Source: Cotesia glomerata (taxonomy: Eukaryota > Arthropoda > Insecta > Hymenoptera > Braconidae). Taken from it: 64,000 bases of DNA. Location: positions 30,913,525 through 30,977,524 of the forward strand of contig NC_058159.1 of NCBI RefSeq assembly GCF_020080835.1, in the 5' to 3' direction. Shown one piece after another: positions 36,940-47,344 of the stretch. The position numbers were made by a program, and so were the translations under genes. The notes below the pieces were generated by a model. That model worked only from the letters and a program-made list of their open reading frames with translations, was not told where the DNA came from and made no database searches. Each line of letters opens with the position of its first letter. Within the stretch, counting starts at the first letter, position 1.

Positions 36940-37664
36940 GGAAGTTCGAGAGCGAATCTAATGTAAAAAATAATTTCCAACTTTGAGCTTTGAAATTAAG
37001 TATACGTATAAATAAATACGTCATTTATTTAATCCCAAAATTTAAAGAAGATTCACTGTTTAGTTACTTAGATATTAAATTTTAAAAATCACATATTTTA
37101 TCTCCTTATACACGGGCTCTTATGGCGGACAGACTTTTGTCGAGACTTAAATTATTTTTTTCAATATCAACCTCCCAACTTTAACGTATAAAAAACTATA
37201 CACAAGAAATTTGGATTATTGCAAAATATAAAAACAATTTAATAATAATACATTACCGATATAATTTTTGAGATATTTAAAGTCAAATTTTATGTTTGTA
37301 ACTGGTTTATCAACAGCCATTTATTCAAATAAAAATTTCACAACATCGCGTCAACAGATGAGAAAAAAGAAAAGGATAAAAATATAGTTACAGAGAGAAA
37401 AATGTTTAACTCACACACTCATCCATATCTCAATTATGGGTATAATCAAACGTGCTATTGCCAAATCTGTTTATTTATTCCGGCAAATAATAAATACCAA
37501 AGTCATTTTATTACTTTACTTTATTAAATAAGTAAAAATCATAAATTAATAAATTATTTAAGTTATTTTAAATTAAAATAAAGAATTTCGACTAATATTG
37601 GGAAAACTAAAATTAAAAAAAAATTTTAACATTATTTTGACTCATTAGTTACGCTCGAACTTCC
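36940..37664. mobile_element. piggyBac-like non-autonomous element
   Basis: A 725-bp element whose ends read GGAAGTTCGAG and CTCGAACTTCC. Both sides are flanked by TTAA (36936-36939 and 37665-37668), the target duplication of piggyBac elements. The inverted ends extend imperfectly (GCGAATCTAATG against CATTAGTTACGC). It has no reading frame of note. It lies between copies 1 and 2 of the secreted gene. Confidence 0.75.
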
Positions 37665-37747
37665 TTAATCGTTATAAAATTTTTTTTTATATTTTTCTTA
37701 CCATTCAACGTTAGTTTCCAACCCTTGTTTTTCATCGATAACTCTAT

Positions 37748-40564
37748 TTAGACGCGTGCTTGTAAGAGTGAATCCAATAATGTTTGAGAAGTATCGTCGT
37801 TGATAATGAAATAAGGCGACATATCAAAATCGAAAATTTTGAAGGCAATATGTCCACCAGAATCAGGAAGACCGCGATGAACAAGACCGACTCCACCCAA
37901 AAAACTTTTATACATTATAGTTTCACGTCCATCAAAGAATGGCACAGTTGACTGTCCAGCATCTTTTATCAAATCAGATGCTCGGAATTTAACAAATTTA
38001 TTTGACGTTACAGTCGAATGAATTTTTAATTGCCCGTACTGAGGATCTTCTTGGTTTCCGAAAATCCAGCCAGTATTTTCACTCACATAATTAGGATTAT
38101 CTGGATTTTCTAATATCAATTCATCTCTGAAAGAAGATTAAAATTAAAATTCAAGTCATGAAGCTGACCAATTTGAGAAAAGGTAAGAAAAATATATTAC
38201 TTGAGAACTTGTTCTTTAGGAGTTATCCATGATGATTGATCGAGATTAATTAATTTTCCTCTCGAAAAATCGAGAGATGTTACTCGAACTTGTAATTCAA
38301 TTGGACCTTGCTTTCGTTTGGGAAATTCAAGAGAATCTCCGGCGAATCGCCAGCGGACTCCTGTGATGGCATGCTTCTTTGGTGCCATCACATTGTTCAA
38401 GTTCATTTCATGTGGACGAGCATAATCAACTCCAAACTCAAGTGGAATTTGGGACTCATTATTTTTCAAGACATAGAATTTTTTAGTACTTTCATTGTAA
38501 GTAAATTCTTCCAATGGCTTCCACACTTCATATCCAAGTTGACCGTGAGGTAGAACTTCACCCTCTAAGATTTGAATATGAATCATGCCATCTTTCTTCA
38601 CAAACTTAGCACCCGAAATAGCCCTAAAATATGTTTCTTTTATTATCTTGCTCATTTTTTAAATATTTATAAATGATACTAAAGTCATCCGACAAGTGTT
38701 AATTTTTAAAAACTTTTTAACTAATTAATTTCAGTACCATTATTTATAATTGTAATATACTGACATGTTGTTTTCGATATCCGAAACTTGATCTCTCAAA
38801 CTGATAGCAGTAATTACATGTGGCGAGCGCGACGGCTTGATAGCACAAGTACAAATACAGTAGTCACAGTATCTCATTGAACCCCAGTCGTATGAACTAG
38901 ATACATCTGAAGAATATTCAAGGTTCTCGAAAAACCGATCGGGGTCACCATACTGCTTTTTGTCTTCACCATCAATACCGGTAAAATATCCATAACGTCT
39001 GCTGCTATTTGTCTGTTGAAGAATATCAAATCAATAAAGATATTAATGATTCTGAAGTTAACTGACACTAAATTTCTATAAAAAAATTTGAATTTAAAAA
39101 ATTCCACGTATATTTTTTTTTAATTGATTTTTTATAAAAACCAAAAAGTTTTTCAGATGTCAGCTGATTTCAGTATTATAAAAATTATCTCTTAAAAATT
39201 TTAATACTTACCAATTCAGTGATCTGGTAACCGGGCGTACTATATCGACAGTCCAGAAATTCATCACACTCTTTCTTGTTTAAAGTATCTTTTATTAAGT
39301 TCGTGTTACAGTTATGGCTGCAGGAGTGCGTGGTGCTCAAATCCTCTTCTGCAATTATTACCGTCTGCACCATTTTCTCTAACTCAAGGTTTGTTTCTTC
39401 ATCCACTGAATCAAAAATTAAAATTCTTAAATATCTTATCAAGTAACTTGCCTTTTAGTGATAGAAATATTTTTTATGTAAATTATTACTGTTTTCATGG
39501 TATGTCGGATCACACGGAAACATATAATATGTCATGTTGTACAAAACTTCTTTGGTTGACTCCATTATTGTCTTCAATGAATTAAATAAGTTTTCTTCCA
39601 TCTCTTTGAGGATCCACATATCAACTTGTGAATCTAGTAATTAAATGAAGTTGAAAATAATTAATGATATAATAAAATAATGAAAATATTAAGTGCAAAC
39701 TGGTACCACAAATTGCCTCTCCCATAGAGGCGAAATATCTCACACTAAACTCTTGAAAGCTTTCAACTACAACTTGTCTGTATAAATTGTACAGTCTTTG
39801 ATGGAATGAAGAAAATCGTTTACAGTAATCGTATCTGTTGTTTTCCTGCAAATTAAAATAGATTAATTACATAACAGCGTAAATATTTTATGCTGTATTT
39901 ATAAGCTTTCAATTGATTGTTTTATTTTTCTTTAATTAAATTTTTAACTTACTGTCTTTTCTTCACGAGACAAGTGTAATAATAAATCATAAAAGACTTC
40001 GCGAATATTGCCAAATTGACCCATATGAATGTACGATTCACGTAACTCGGATTCGAAATTAGGATGATTTATGGAATACCAATTTAATGCCCACGCATGC
40101 ATACAGTAATTTGCGTTCCGGGTATTTGGAGCAAAAGTTAAAGAAAGTGAGGATAATCTTCTTACGTCGTACTCAATTGCCTTGCGTACATTGTTTAGTT
40201 GACCATTTAAGTAGAACATATCAATAGGGTTCTTGACACTTACTACATTAGCTTTCAACTCTTTTACTACTACATTATCCCACCAATAAAGAGCAGAGCC
40301 TTCATCGCTCGATTTCATTTTTGATAATTTTTCAATCAATGTTGTCATTTTCAGGTAAAAGTCTCCAGCTGTTTTGTTTTTTTCATCCCAAGTCAAATTT
40401 TCAAACACTGAAAAATTACTGCGGGATGCATTATAGTTTTCATCGATAAATTTTTTAATGGAATTTATATCAGTAGTTTCAAATAAGACTTGTTGAGAAT
40501 CTGATATGACGGCATTTTGGAGATAAAAAATAGTTAAAAGGGTAAAAATTCCCTTTAATATCAT
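37748..40564 (-). CDS. Secreted protein of unknown function, tandem copy 2
   Basis: Seven minus-strand exons (39953..40564, 39701..39845, 39490..39633, 39212..39405, 38765..39012, 38201..38623, 37748..38126) join in phase to 714 aa. It has the same order of signal peptide, helical half, Cys-rich middle and C-terminal blocks as copy 1, with identical intron positions. The C-terminal exons are far more alike than the first exon, where many charged positions differ (for example WDEKNKTAGDFYLKMTTLIE). Two differences: the fifth exon acceptor is shifted by one codon, and its donor is GTCAGT instead of GTGAGT. The C-terminus is longer than in copy 1 (ends DTSQTLLDSLLQARV). Confidence 0.8.
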
Positions 40565-41251
40565 TTTTGATATTTTTATTGGTCTTATTATTTAATTCTA
40601 CTTCCTACAGAAGTTTTGAATTATTCAGAAAGACAATTGTTTTAGAAAACAATACTTAACTTTAAATTCAACCCAATTATACTGTTTTTAGATTTTTTGT
40701 CTACGTGGCACAAGTTATACTGATCAAAAATGATGTAAGTTCGACGCAGTTATACTGTTCTTAGATTTTTTGTCTACGTGGCATAAGTTATAGCAAATAG
40801 ATCTTTGTTGTAGCATAGATGTGGATAGTTGTCAACATTAAAAATAATTTGGAAGGTCACTGACTACAAAATTTTAGGCTGTGGATGCGACAGCAATAGT
40901 AACAAAGTTTAATTGGATTTATTAGTATGTTTTATTACTTTTTTTATTTTCTTGAGTTATTTATTTTTTAATTAAATAATACGAAATTTTGTGTACAAAA
41001 AAAAATACGAAAGTAATTTACGGTTACAAAATTTAATACAATTTTTTGGTATGTTTTATTATTTATTTATTTTCAAATAAATAATACAAAATTTTACGCA
41101 CAAAAGTAATTTATTCTATTAATCGGTCAAAAATTATAAAATAATAATAATTTAAACTTTCTGAAATTTTCTTGGGTATTTTTCTGATCATTCAGCATCA
41201 GTTTCCGAAAGTTGGTTTTCATTAATAACTCTATTTAGACTTGTTTGAAAA
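40565..41251. other. Upstream of tandem copy 2
   Basis: Contains the block shared with copy 1 (TACGTGG near 40702) and a second partial copy of it near 40770 (TTTTTTGTCTACGTGGCATA), a local ~70-bp duplication. The rest is AT-rich, without a gene. Confidence 0.5.
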
Positions 41252-42631
41252 TTAATTCAATAATGTTTTAGAAGTATCGTCGATGATATTGAAATAAGAC
41301 GACATATCAAAATCGAAAATTTTTAAGGCAATATGTCCACCAGAACCGAGAAGACCGCGATGAACAAGACCGACTCCACCCAAAAGACTTTTATACATTA
41401 CAGTTTCATAACCATCGAAAAATGGCACAGTTGACTGTCCAGCATCTTTCTTCAAATCAGATGCTCGGAATTTAACAAATTTATTTGACGTTATAGTCGT
41501 ATGAATTTTTAATTGTCCGTACTGAGGATCTTTTCGATCTCCAAATATCCATCCAGTGCTGTGACTCGCATATCCCGGATTATCTGGATTTTCTAATATC
41601 AATTCATCTCTGAAAGAAGATTAAAATTAAAATTCAAGTCATGAAGCTGACCAATTTGAGAAAAGTTAAAAAAATATATTACTTGAGAACTTGTTCTTTA
41701 GGAGTAATTCATGATGATTGACCGAGATTAATTAATTTTCCTCTCGGGAAATCAAGAGATGTTACTCGAACTTGTAATTCAATTGGACCTTGCTTTCGGT
41801 TGGGAAATTCGAGAGAATCTCCGGCGAATCGCCATCGGACTCCTATGATGACATGCTTTTCTGGTGCCATCACATCGTTTAAGTTCATTGTATCCGGACG
41901 AGCATAATCAACTCCGAACTCAAGTGGAATTTGGGACTCATTATTTTTTAAGACGTAGAATGTTTTAGTTGTTTCATTGTAAGTAAATTCTTCCAATGGC
42001 TTCCACACATCATATCCAAGTTGACCGTGAGGTAGAACTTCACGTTCTGCGATTTGAATGTGAATCATTCCATCTTTCTTCACAAACTTAAGACCCGCAA
42101 CGACCCTACAATATGTTTCTTCTATTATCTTTCTTATTTTTTAAAATGTTTATAAATGATACTGAAATGATCCGACAACTGTCAATTATTAAAAACTTTT
42201 TAACAAATCAATTACAATAAAAAAAATTAGTTCTAAAAATTACCACTAATAATTTTTTTTAATTTTTACATATAGAATTTTTTAAAAACTTATTTTATAA
42301 AAATTTTATTGTTATAAAATTCAAAAGTAGTTTCTAATGTCGATTAACTTCAGTGTCATTATTTATAATTATAATATACTTACTTGTTGTTTTCGATATC
42401 CGAAACTTGGTCTCTAAAGCTGACAGCAGTAATTACATGTGGTGAGCGTGACGGCTTGATTGCACAAGTACAAATACAGTAGTGACAGAATCTCATTGTA
42501 CCCCAGTTGTATGAACTAGATACATCTAAGGGTTGTTCACGGTTATGGAAATGCCGATCGGGGTCGCCATACTGCTTTTTGTCTTCACCATCATAACCGG
42601 TGAAATATCCATAACGTCTGCTGCTATTTTT
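41252..42631 (-). pseudogene. Tandem copy 3: 5'-truncated pseudogene of the secreted protein family
   Basis: Only the last three exons are present (42384..42631, 41683..42105, 41252..41609), in the right order and with conserved splice sites. The middle one has a nonsense change: the Trp codon of the QSSWI motif is TGA (41709-41711), where copies 1 and 2 have TGG. The exon encoding the Cys motif reads FCHYCICTC instead of FCDYCICTC. The four upstream exons are absent. Instead the sequence runs into a reverse-transcriptase fragment and then the assembly gap. It could be inactive, or the missing exons could lie in the gap. Confidence 0.82.
42156..42362. repeat. Full-length family A MITE-like element in copy 3 intron
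   Basis: Begins ATGATACTGAAATGATCCGA and ends GATTAACTTCAGTGTCATTA. Copies 1 and 2 carry a collapsed ~90-bp version in the same intron (34470-34555 and 38668-38748). Confidence 0.7.
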
Positions 42632-42839
42632 CTGTTGAAAAATATCAAATTAATCAAGATATTAATAATTCTAATTTTAACTGACATCTGTTAATTTTTT
42701 CGATTTTTAATTTAAAAAATTGCACATCTAGAAATTAAGAAAAAATTACAAGTGCAAACTCTTTAATAATACATTTTTTTTAAATTGATTTTTTATAAAA
42801 ACCAAAAAAAATGACAGATGTAAGCTAACTTTAGTATTA

Positions 42840-43728
42840 TTTATTTATTTATTTATTAATCAACATACGCCTATCGGCAATATACATAAAAAAAGATTAT
42901 TTAAAATTAACTAACATAAATTAAAGAAAATTAAATTATGATTTAAGTTGAAGCAGAGAACGAGAAAAAGAAAATTTTGTGTAGTTTATGTGTACATAAG
43001 TAACTGTTTTTTAATGTTTGACATAAAAGCACTGAAGGTACCACCGTAGAATTCCACTTCGCCATTTAATTTATTCACCAGGTTTGCTATTCTGTCATGA
43101 GGTCCATTCACCACATAGTTTTTTGAAGACTTAGTAGTTTTCAGTAACCTTTTGCGCCTCAACATTATGTTGGCAGGCGCAAATTCGAAGCTGCTGCAGA
43201 TGTCCGGGGCGTCAATGATTCCATTGACCACCTTGTAAAAAAAAGCCATGTCGGCGACCTGACGACGATTAGTCAAATTGTTTAATTTGAAGTGCTTGCG
43301 AAGATCATCTAAAGTGGAGGCATTAGCTCGCGACCAGCATGTATTTGAGAGATATTTACATAGCTTGTCTTGAATTCTCTCAAGCTGCTTGGTTAAGATA
43401 TCAGTGTAAGGTGACCAGATGACCGAACAGTATTCCAAAATCGGCAGAACTAGAGTAAGGTATAGGTTAACCGTAGTATGCGGGTAGTTGAAGTCTCTAC
43501 ATGTTCTTGTGACAAGGCCTAGGATTTTGAGGGCTTGGAGTGTGATTTTGTCTACATGTTTGGTGAACATAAGCTTGTTGTCAATTAAGACACCAAGGTC
43601 TTTGATGCAGTCTACATGTTCGATCTCGACGCCATTCAGGGAGATAGCTGGTGGGCACCTGGGTATGAGGCATCGTGTGAGAGGCTAGTCACTGCACATT
43701 TTTGACATTCAAGTCAAGTTTGTTGTTT
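42840..43728 (-). mobile_element. Non-LTR retrotransposon 3' fragment
   Basis: Minus-strand frame from about 43680 to the stop at 42986 encodes the C-terminal part of a LINE reverse transcriptase: VDCIKDLGVLIDNKLMFTKH, LVLPILEYCSVIWSPYTD and LERIQDKLCKYLS are typical of the region after the catalytic core. The 3' end, at about 42840, carries a (TAAA)n-like tail (TTTATTTATTTATTTATT on the plus strand), as in target-primed insertion. The 5' side is cut by the assembly gap. The catalytic residues are not in the visible part. Confidence 0.85.
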
Positions 43729-43828
43729 NNNNNNNNNNNNNNNNNNNNNNNNNNNNNNNNNNNNNNNNNNNNNNNNNNNNNNNNNNNNNNNNNNNNNNNN
43801 NNNNNNNNNNNNNNNNNNNNNNNNNNNN
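43729..43828. other. Assembly gap (100 N)
   Basis: Exactly 100 N, a standard scaffold gap of unknown true size. It probably hides the rest of the LINE, the first exon of SOD1 and possibly the 5' half of tandem copy 3. Confidence 0.99.
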
Positions 43829-44019
43829 ATTAAATTAAAACAAAAAAATTGCACTTAAAGTTTTTCAAGTTTTTTACAAATGAAATTTTTATAATAATTT
43901 TTTCAATGAAAAAAAATTCTTAAAATTTTCAAATGTCGGCTAACTTAATCTTTATTTATTATTTACAATTTTACAACAACCGGTTTAATTTTTTTTTTTT
44001 TTTTTTTTTTTTTTTACAG

Positions 44020-44940
44020 AGTGGATCCAATCCTGTCAAGGTCACAGGAGAAGTCACTGGTCTGAAGCCAGGTCTTCATGGCTTCCATATTCACGAATTT
44101 GGTGACAACACTAATGGTAAATATTTTTTTATTTCAATTAATAATCACAACATATTTATATTTATAAATACACTTAGCGAATGTATCTTTTATATAATTA
44201 TTGACAAAGATATAATCAATGTAATAATAGGTCAATATTGCTTGCGTCACTCTGACATAGCAGGTTAAAGAAAAAAAATTAAATCAAATTTATTTTTTGA
44301 TGTCAGAAAATTATGATACTAAAGTTAGCCGACGTTCAAAAATTTTTCTATTTTTTTCAACAATTAAATTTCAAGTAAAAAAATACTTAAAAAAAATTGC
44401 ATGTATAATTTTTCAAAATTTTCTACATGTGAAATTTTTTCTTTTAATTTGATTGCAACAATTTTTTCAATAAAAATAATTATAAAAATTTTCAGATGTC
44501 GGTTAATTTAATTTTCATCAGAAAATTTTAAATAATTATGTTTCAGGATGTACCAGTGCTGGACCTCACTTCAACCCGCTAAAAAAAGACCATGGAGGTC
44601 CTGAGGACAGTGCAAGGCACGTTGGAGACCTGGGAAATGTCACAGCAGGTGCTGACGGTGTTGCCAAGGTCAACATTACTGACAAAATGATCGGGCTTGA
44701 AGGAGATCACAATATCATCGGCAGAACTCTTGTGGTAATTTTTTTAAATTAATAAATGCTTGTTAATAATTGGTTCGATTAATTTAAAAGCTTGTTAATA
44801 ATTTGTTTGATTAATTTTTAATCTTGTATCAGGTCCACGCTGACCCCGATGACTTGGGCAAAGGTGGCCACGAGCTGTCAGCAACAACTGGTAACGCTGG
44901 AGCTCGTTTGGCCTGTGGTGTTATTGGAATCACCAAATAA
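44020..44940 (+). CDS. SOD1: Cu/Zn superoxide dismutase, first exon missing
   Basis: Three exons (44020..44116, 44547..44734, 44833..44940) join in phase to 130 residues, equal to cytosolic SOD1 minus its first ~23. The metal ligands are visible: GFHIHEFGD (two copper His), HFNPLKKDHG and DSARHVGDLGN (bridging and zinc His plus Asp), and the later copper His in LVVHADPDDLG. GNAGARLACGVIGI carries the active-site Arg and the second disulfide Cys. It converts superoxide to peroxide and oxygen in the cytosol. No signal or GPI end is seen, so it is the cytosolic form. The first visible exon follows a very long T-tract acceptor. The initial exon should be in or beyond the gap at 43729-43828. Confidence 0.95.
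44313..44522. repeat. Family A MITE-like element in SOD1 intron
   Basis: Ends ATGATACTAAAGTTAGCCGA and GATGTCGGTTAATTTAATTT are inverted copies. The right end stops about 25 bp before the splice acceptor. Confidence 0.6.
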
Positions 44941-45175
44941 ACATTCCGAAGAAGAAATATCACATCAATAAAATTACTACGACCAAATTAATAATGTAAT
45001 CAGGCACTACTCTATAAAACTAGGTTTTTGAGTAGACTAAAAATAATTATCATTCCTGTTGAAATAAAAACCTCTCGTACATACAAGTTTTTTTTTTATT
45101 TACATCTTGTGGGTAGGAAAAATTAGAGTACATGATAGAGTATCTATAAATAATTATACTGGAGTTATTAAATTA

Positions 45176-45368
45176 ATGATACTGAAATTAGAGACATCTG
45201 ATAATTTTTTTAATTTTTAAAAAAATAAATTATAGCAATAAAATTTTATTTTAAAAATTTCATCTTTAGAAGCTTTAAAAAATTATAAATGCAATTTTTT
45301 AAAAATAATTTTCTAGATTTTGTCAATTAAAAAATTTTTAAGTGTCTGTTAATTTCAATGTCATTAAA
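45176..45368. repeat. Family A MITE-like element
   Basis: Begins ATGATACTGAAATTAGAGAC and ends TCTGTTAATTTCAATGTCAT. It lies between the convergent 3' ends of SOD1 and the 271-aa membrane protein gene. Confidence 0.6.
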
Positions 45369-45433
45369 ATTAGTGTAAAGTTTTTTTAATTCAATTAAAA
45401 AAACAAGATTAAATTAAATTGTAAGACTAATGA

Positions 45434-46825
45434 CTATCTGTATCGCCCGTATGTGTTTCTGGTGTCATACCCGGACCTACGAACGTTAGGCATGAGAGCT
45501 ATCGGCTGTCTAGGAGGCGCTACACTGGTCCCTCGACAGAGCATAAAGATCAGCCAGTACAATCCTCCCACGCATCGGCTCAAAAATTCATAGAGGCCGA
45601 ATAATATCGGCGTCAATGCTCTGACTAAATTCGATAGCTCGTGGGTTATTTTAATACTGAAATCAGCAAAGTACCAGAGAAAATTTGCGAGGAGTGTTAT
45701 CAGGCTCATTAAGACAACTGCGAGAAATTTTGAGGCCTCTACGAAATTGTGATACGTCAAAATCTGAAAATAAAAATTTTTCGAGCGTAAAGCACTCTCT
45801 GATGCTTCGTATCATGAATCGTACAATTATTGATTTTATTTTTGTGTAGGTAATTGAATTCTTACTTCATTTATATCGAATTCGGGATATTCTTCTGGGA
45901 TAGTTGATCTTCGAGACGTATTGTGAAATGACTTTAAACGTTTTAAATTAAACTGGACAGTGTTGTCGTAAATTTTGACAGATTTTATTTGGAACCAATA
46001 TTTGCCAAGTGGAGTTGGGTCCAAGTCAACCCATAATTTATAATCTTGAACTTCGTCATCAATAATTGTTCCTATAATATTAATTATTAATTATTAATTA
46101 CGTATTAAATTAAAAATTTTATCGTCCATATTAATGAATAAATAATAAATGTCAAATATATGAAAATTAATTAAGAAGATATTTAATAATTTTTGCAACA
46201 AAAAAATTAGAAAAAAAAAATTGACATGTAGAAATTTAAAAAAATTAAAAAAATAATTTTTCTGAACAAATTATAAAAATTAATTTAGCAGATAATCATT
46301 TTTTTAATAAATAAATTATGGTAAAAAAATTAATTGACATGTAGAAATTAAGATATATTAAAAATGCAATTTTTTAAAAATAATTTTTCAGAACAAATTT
46401 TTTTTTTGAATAAAATAAAAAAATTGTCAAGTGACAGCTAAATACTTACTAGTAATTCCGAGAGATTTTTCTCCATTGAGTTCTTCTCGAACAACATTAT
46501 AAATTTGTTTTAAAATTTTGACAATCTCTTCGTCTTTGTCAACTACAACAATATCTCTAAAATAAATATCAATTATATAAACAATTATTAATAGCTTCTA
46601 TAAATAAATAAGTAAGTATTTATATTTACACTTATACTTATTGATAACATACTTGTAAACAGGAGACGGATGATTCTTGACCAATCGCCGCTCCAAATAC
46701 TCGCCGACAAAAATAGTATTCAACTTTTTGATAATACTTGTTAATTTGCTTTTCAAATTAATTGTAGAATCGGAAATACTTGAAGTATTGGACCCGACAG
46801 AGGAGTTTAACGACGAGGAATTCAT
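45434..46825 (-). CDS. Uncharacterised 271-aa membrane protein
   Basis: Four minus-strand exons (46653..46825, 46450..46556, 45866..46071, 45434..45763) join in phase. I do not recognise the family. Residues 1-60 are Ser/Asn-rich, then VGEYLERRLVKNHPSPVYK. Residues 60-165 look like a soluble domain (KDIVVVDKDEEIVKILKQIY, YKLWVDLDPTPLGKYWFQIK, FNLKRLKSFHNTSRRS). Residues 165-245 hold two to three hydrophobic segments (FLAVVLMSLITLLANFLWYF, LTPILFGLYEFLSRCVGGLY, WLIFMLCRG). The tail is basic (RRSGYDTRNTYGRYR). A soluble amino domain anchored by C-terminal helices suggests an organelle membrane protein, which is inference. The third intron carries a ~50-bp block that recurs at the right end of the window. 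Confidence 0.75.
45774..45828 (+). repeat. Dispersed ~50-bp block, copy 1
   Basis: CGTAAAGCACTCTCTGATGC, followed by TT and a palindrome-like ATCATGA, in an intron. The complement is at 63691-63745 with few mismatches. Confidence 0.75.
46150..46445. repeat. Family B MITE-like repeats in intron
   Basis: Two overlapping units (ATGAAAATTAATTAAGAAGA and AAAATTAATTTAGCAGATAA starts) end GTCAAGTGACAGCTAA. They fill the intron between exons 2 and 3 of the 271-aa gene. Confidence 0.6.
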
Positions 46826-47221
46826 AGCAATAGCTCTACAAAAATAAATTAATTAATTTATAAATACTTAATTAAATAATTACAAGCTTCCAGCTGTCAT
46901 TTTTGTTGTCCTTTTCTATCTGTCAAAATTAATTTTTGTCTACGTAATTTAATCAGCGACTCTTATCAGAAAAATATGAAAAATACACATAAATATAGAT
47001 ATGCATATTGTTGATAAGTAAGATGACTTTCAATTTCAATTATTTGTTGCAAGAAAGTTTGTAAAAATGACAGGTGGTGGCGCTAGTTGTCGGGACGATG
47101 GTGCTGCCCTCTTGTCAAATTTATCTTCCATTAGTAAATCACTTTTATTTACTACTCTAGTGTCTGCGTGATGAAATCTTGTGCTAGTTCGAGCAAGCAC
47201 ACTTGATTGTCAATTACGTTG

Positions 47222-47263
47222 TATAAAAGTATGAATATATATTTACTTATTTATGTGACGTCA
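47222..47263 (+). promoter_or_regulatory. TATA-like box and full CRE upstream of the 250-aa gene
   Basis: TATAAAAG at 47222-47229 and a perfect CRE palindrome TGACGTCA at 47256-47263, 82 bp before the ATG at 47345. If the TATA box is used, transcription would start near 47253-47260, placing the CRE at or just after the start. Confidence 0.4.
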
Positions 47264-47344
47264 TCTCATCGATCACTGATATTTTTATTTAACACATATT
47301 GCTGGTAAATTTTACAATAAATACAATAAATTTTTCTGATAATT

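Noticed and set aside
39490..39633. Possible 2-nt frameshift in copy 2 third exon
   Set aside because: Recount of the bases gave 144 nt and an open frame; the first count was my error.
33601..42631. Viral or polydnavirus origin of the tandem genes
   Set aside because: Seven-exon structure, signal peptides and dispersed host repeats give no viral signature; no capsid, replication or excision motifs seen.
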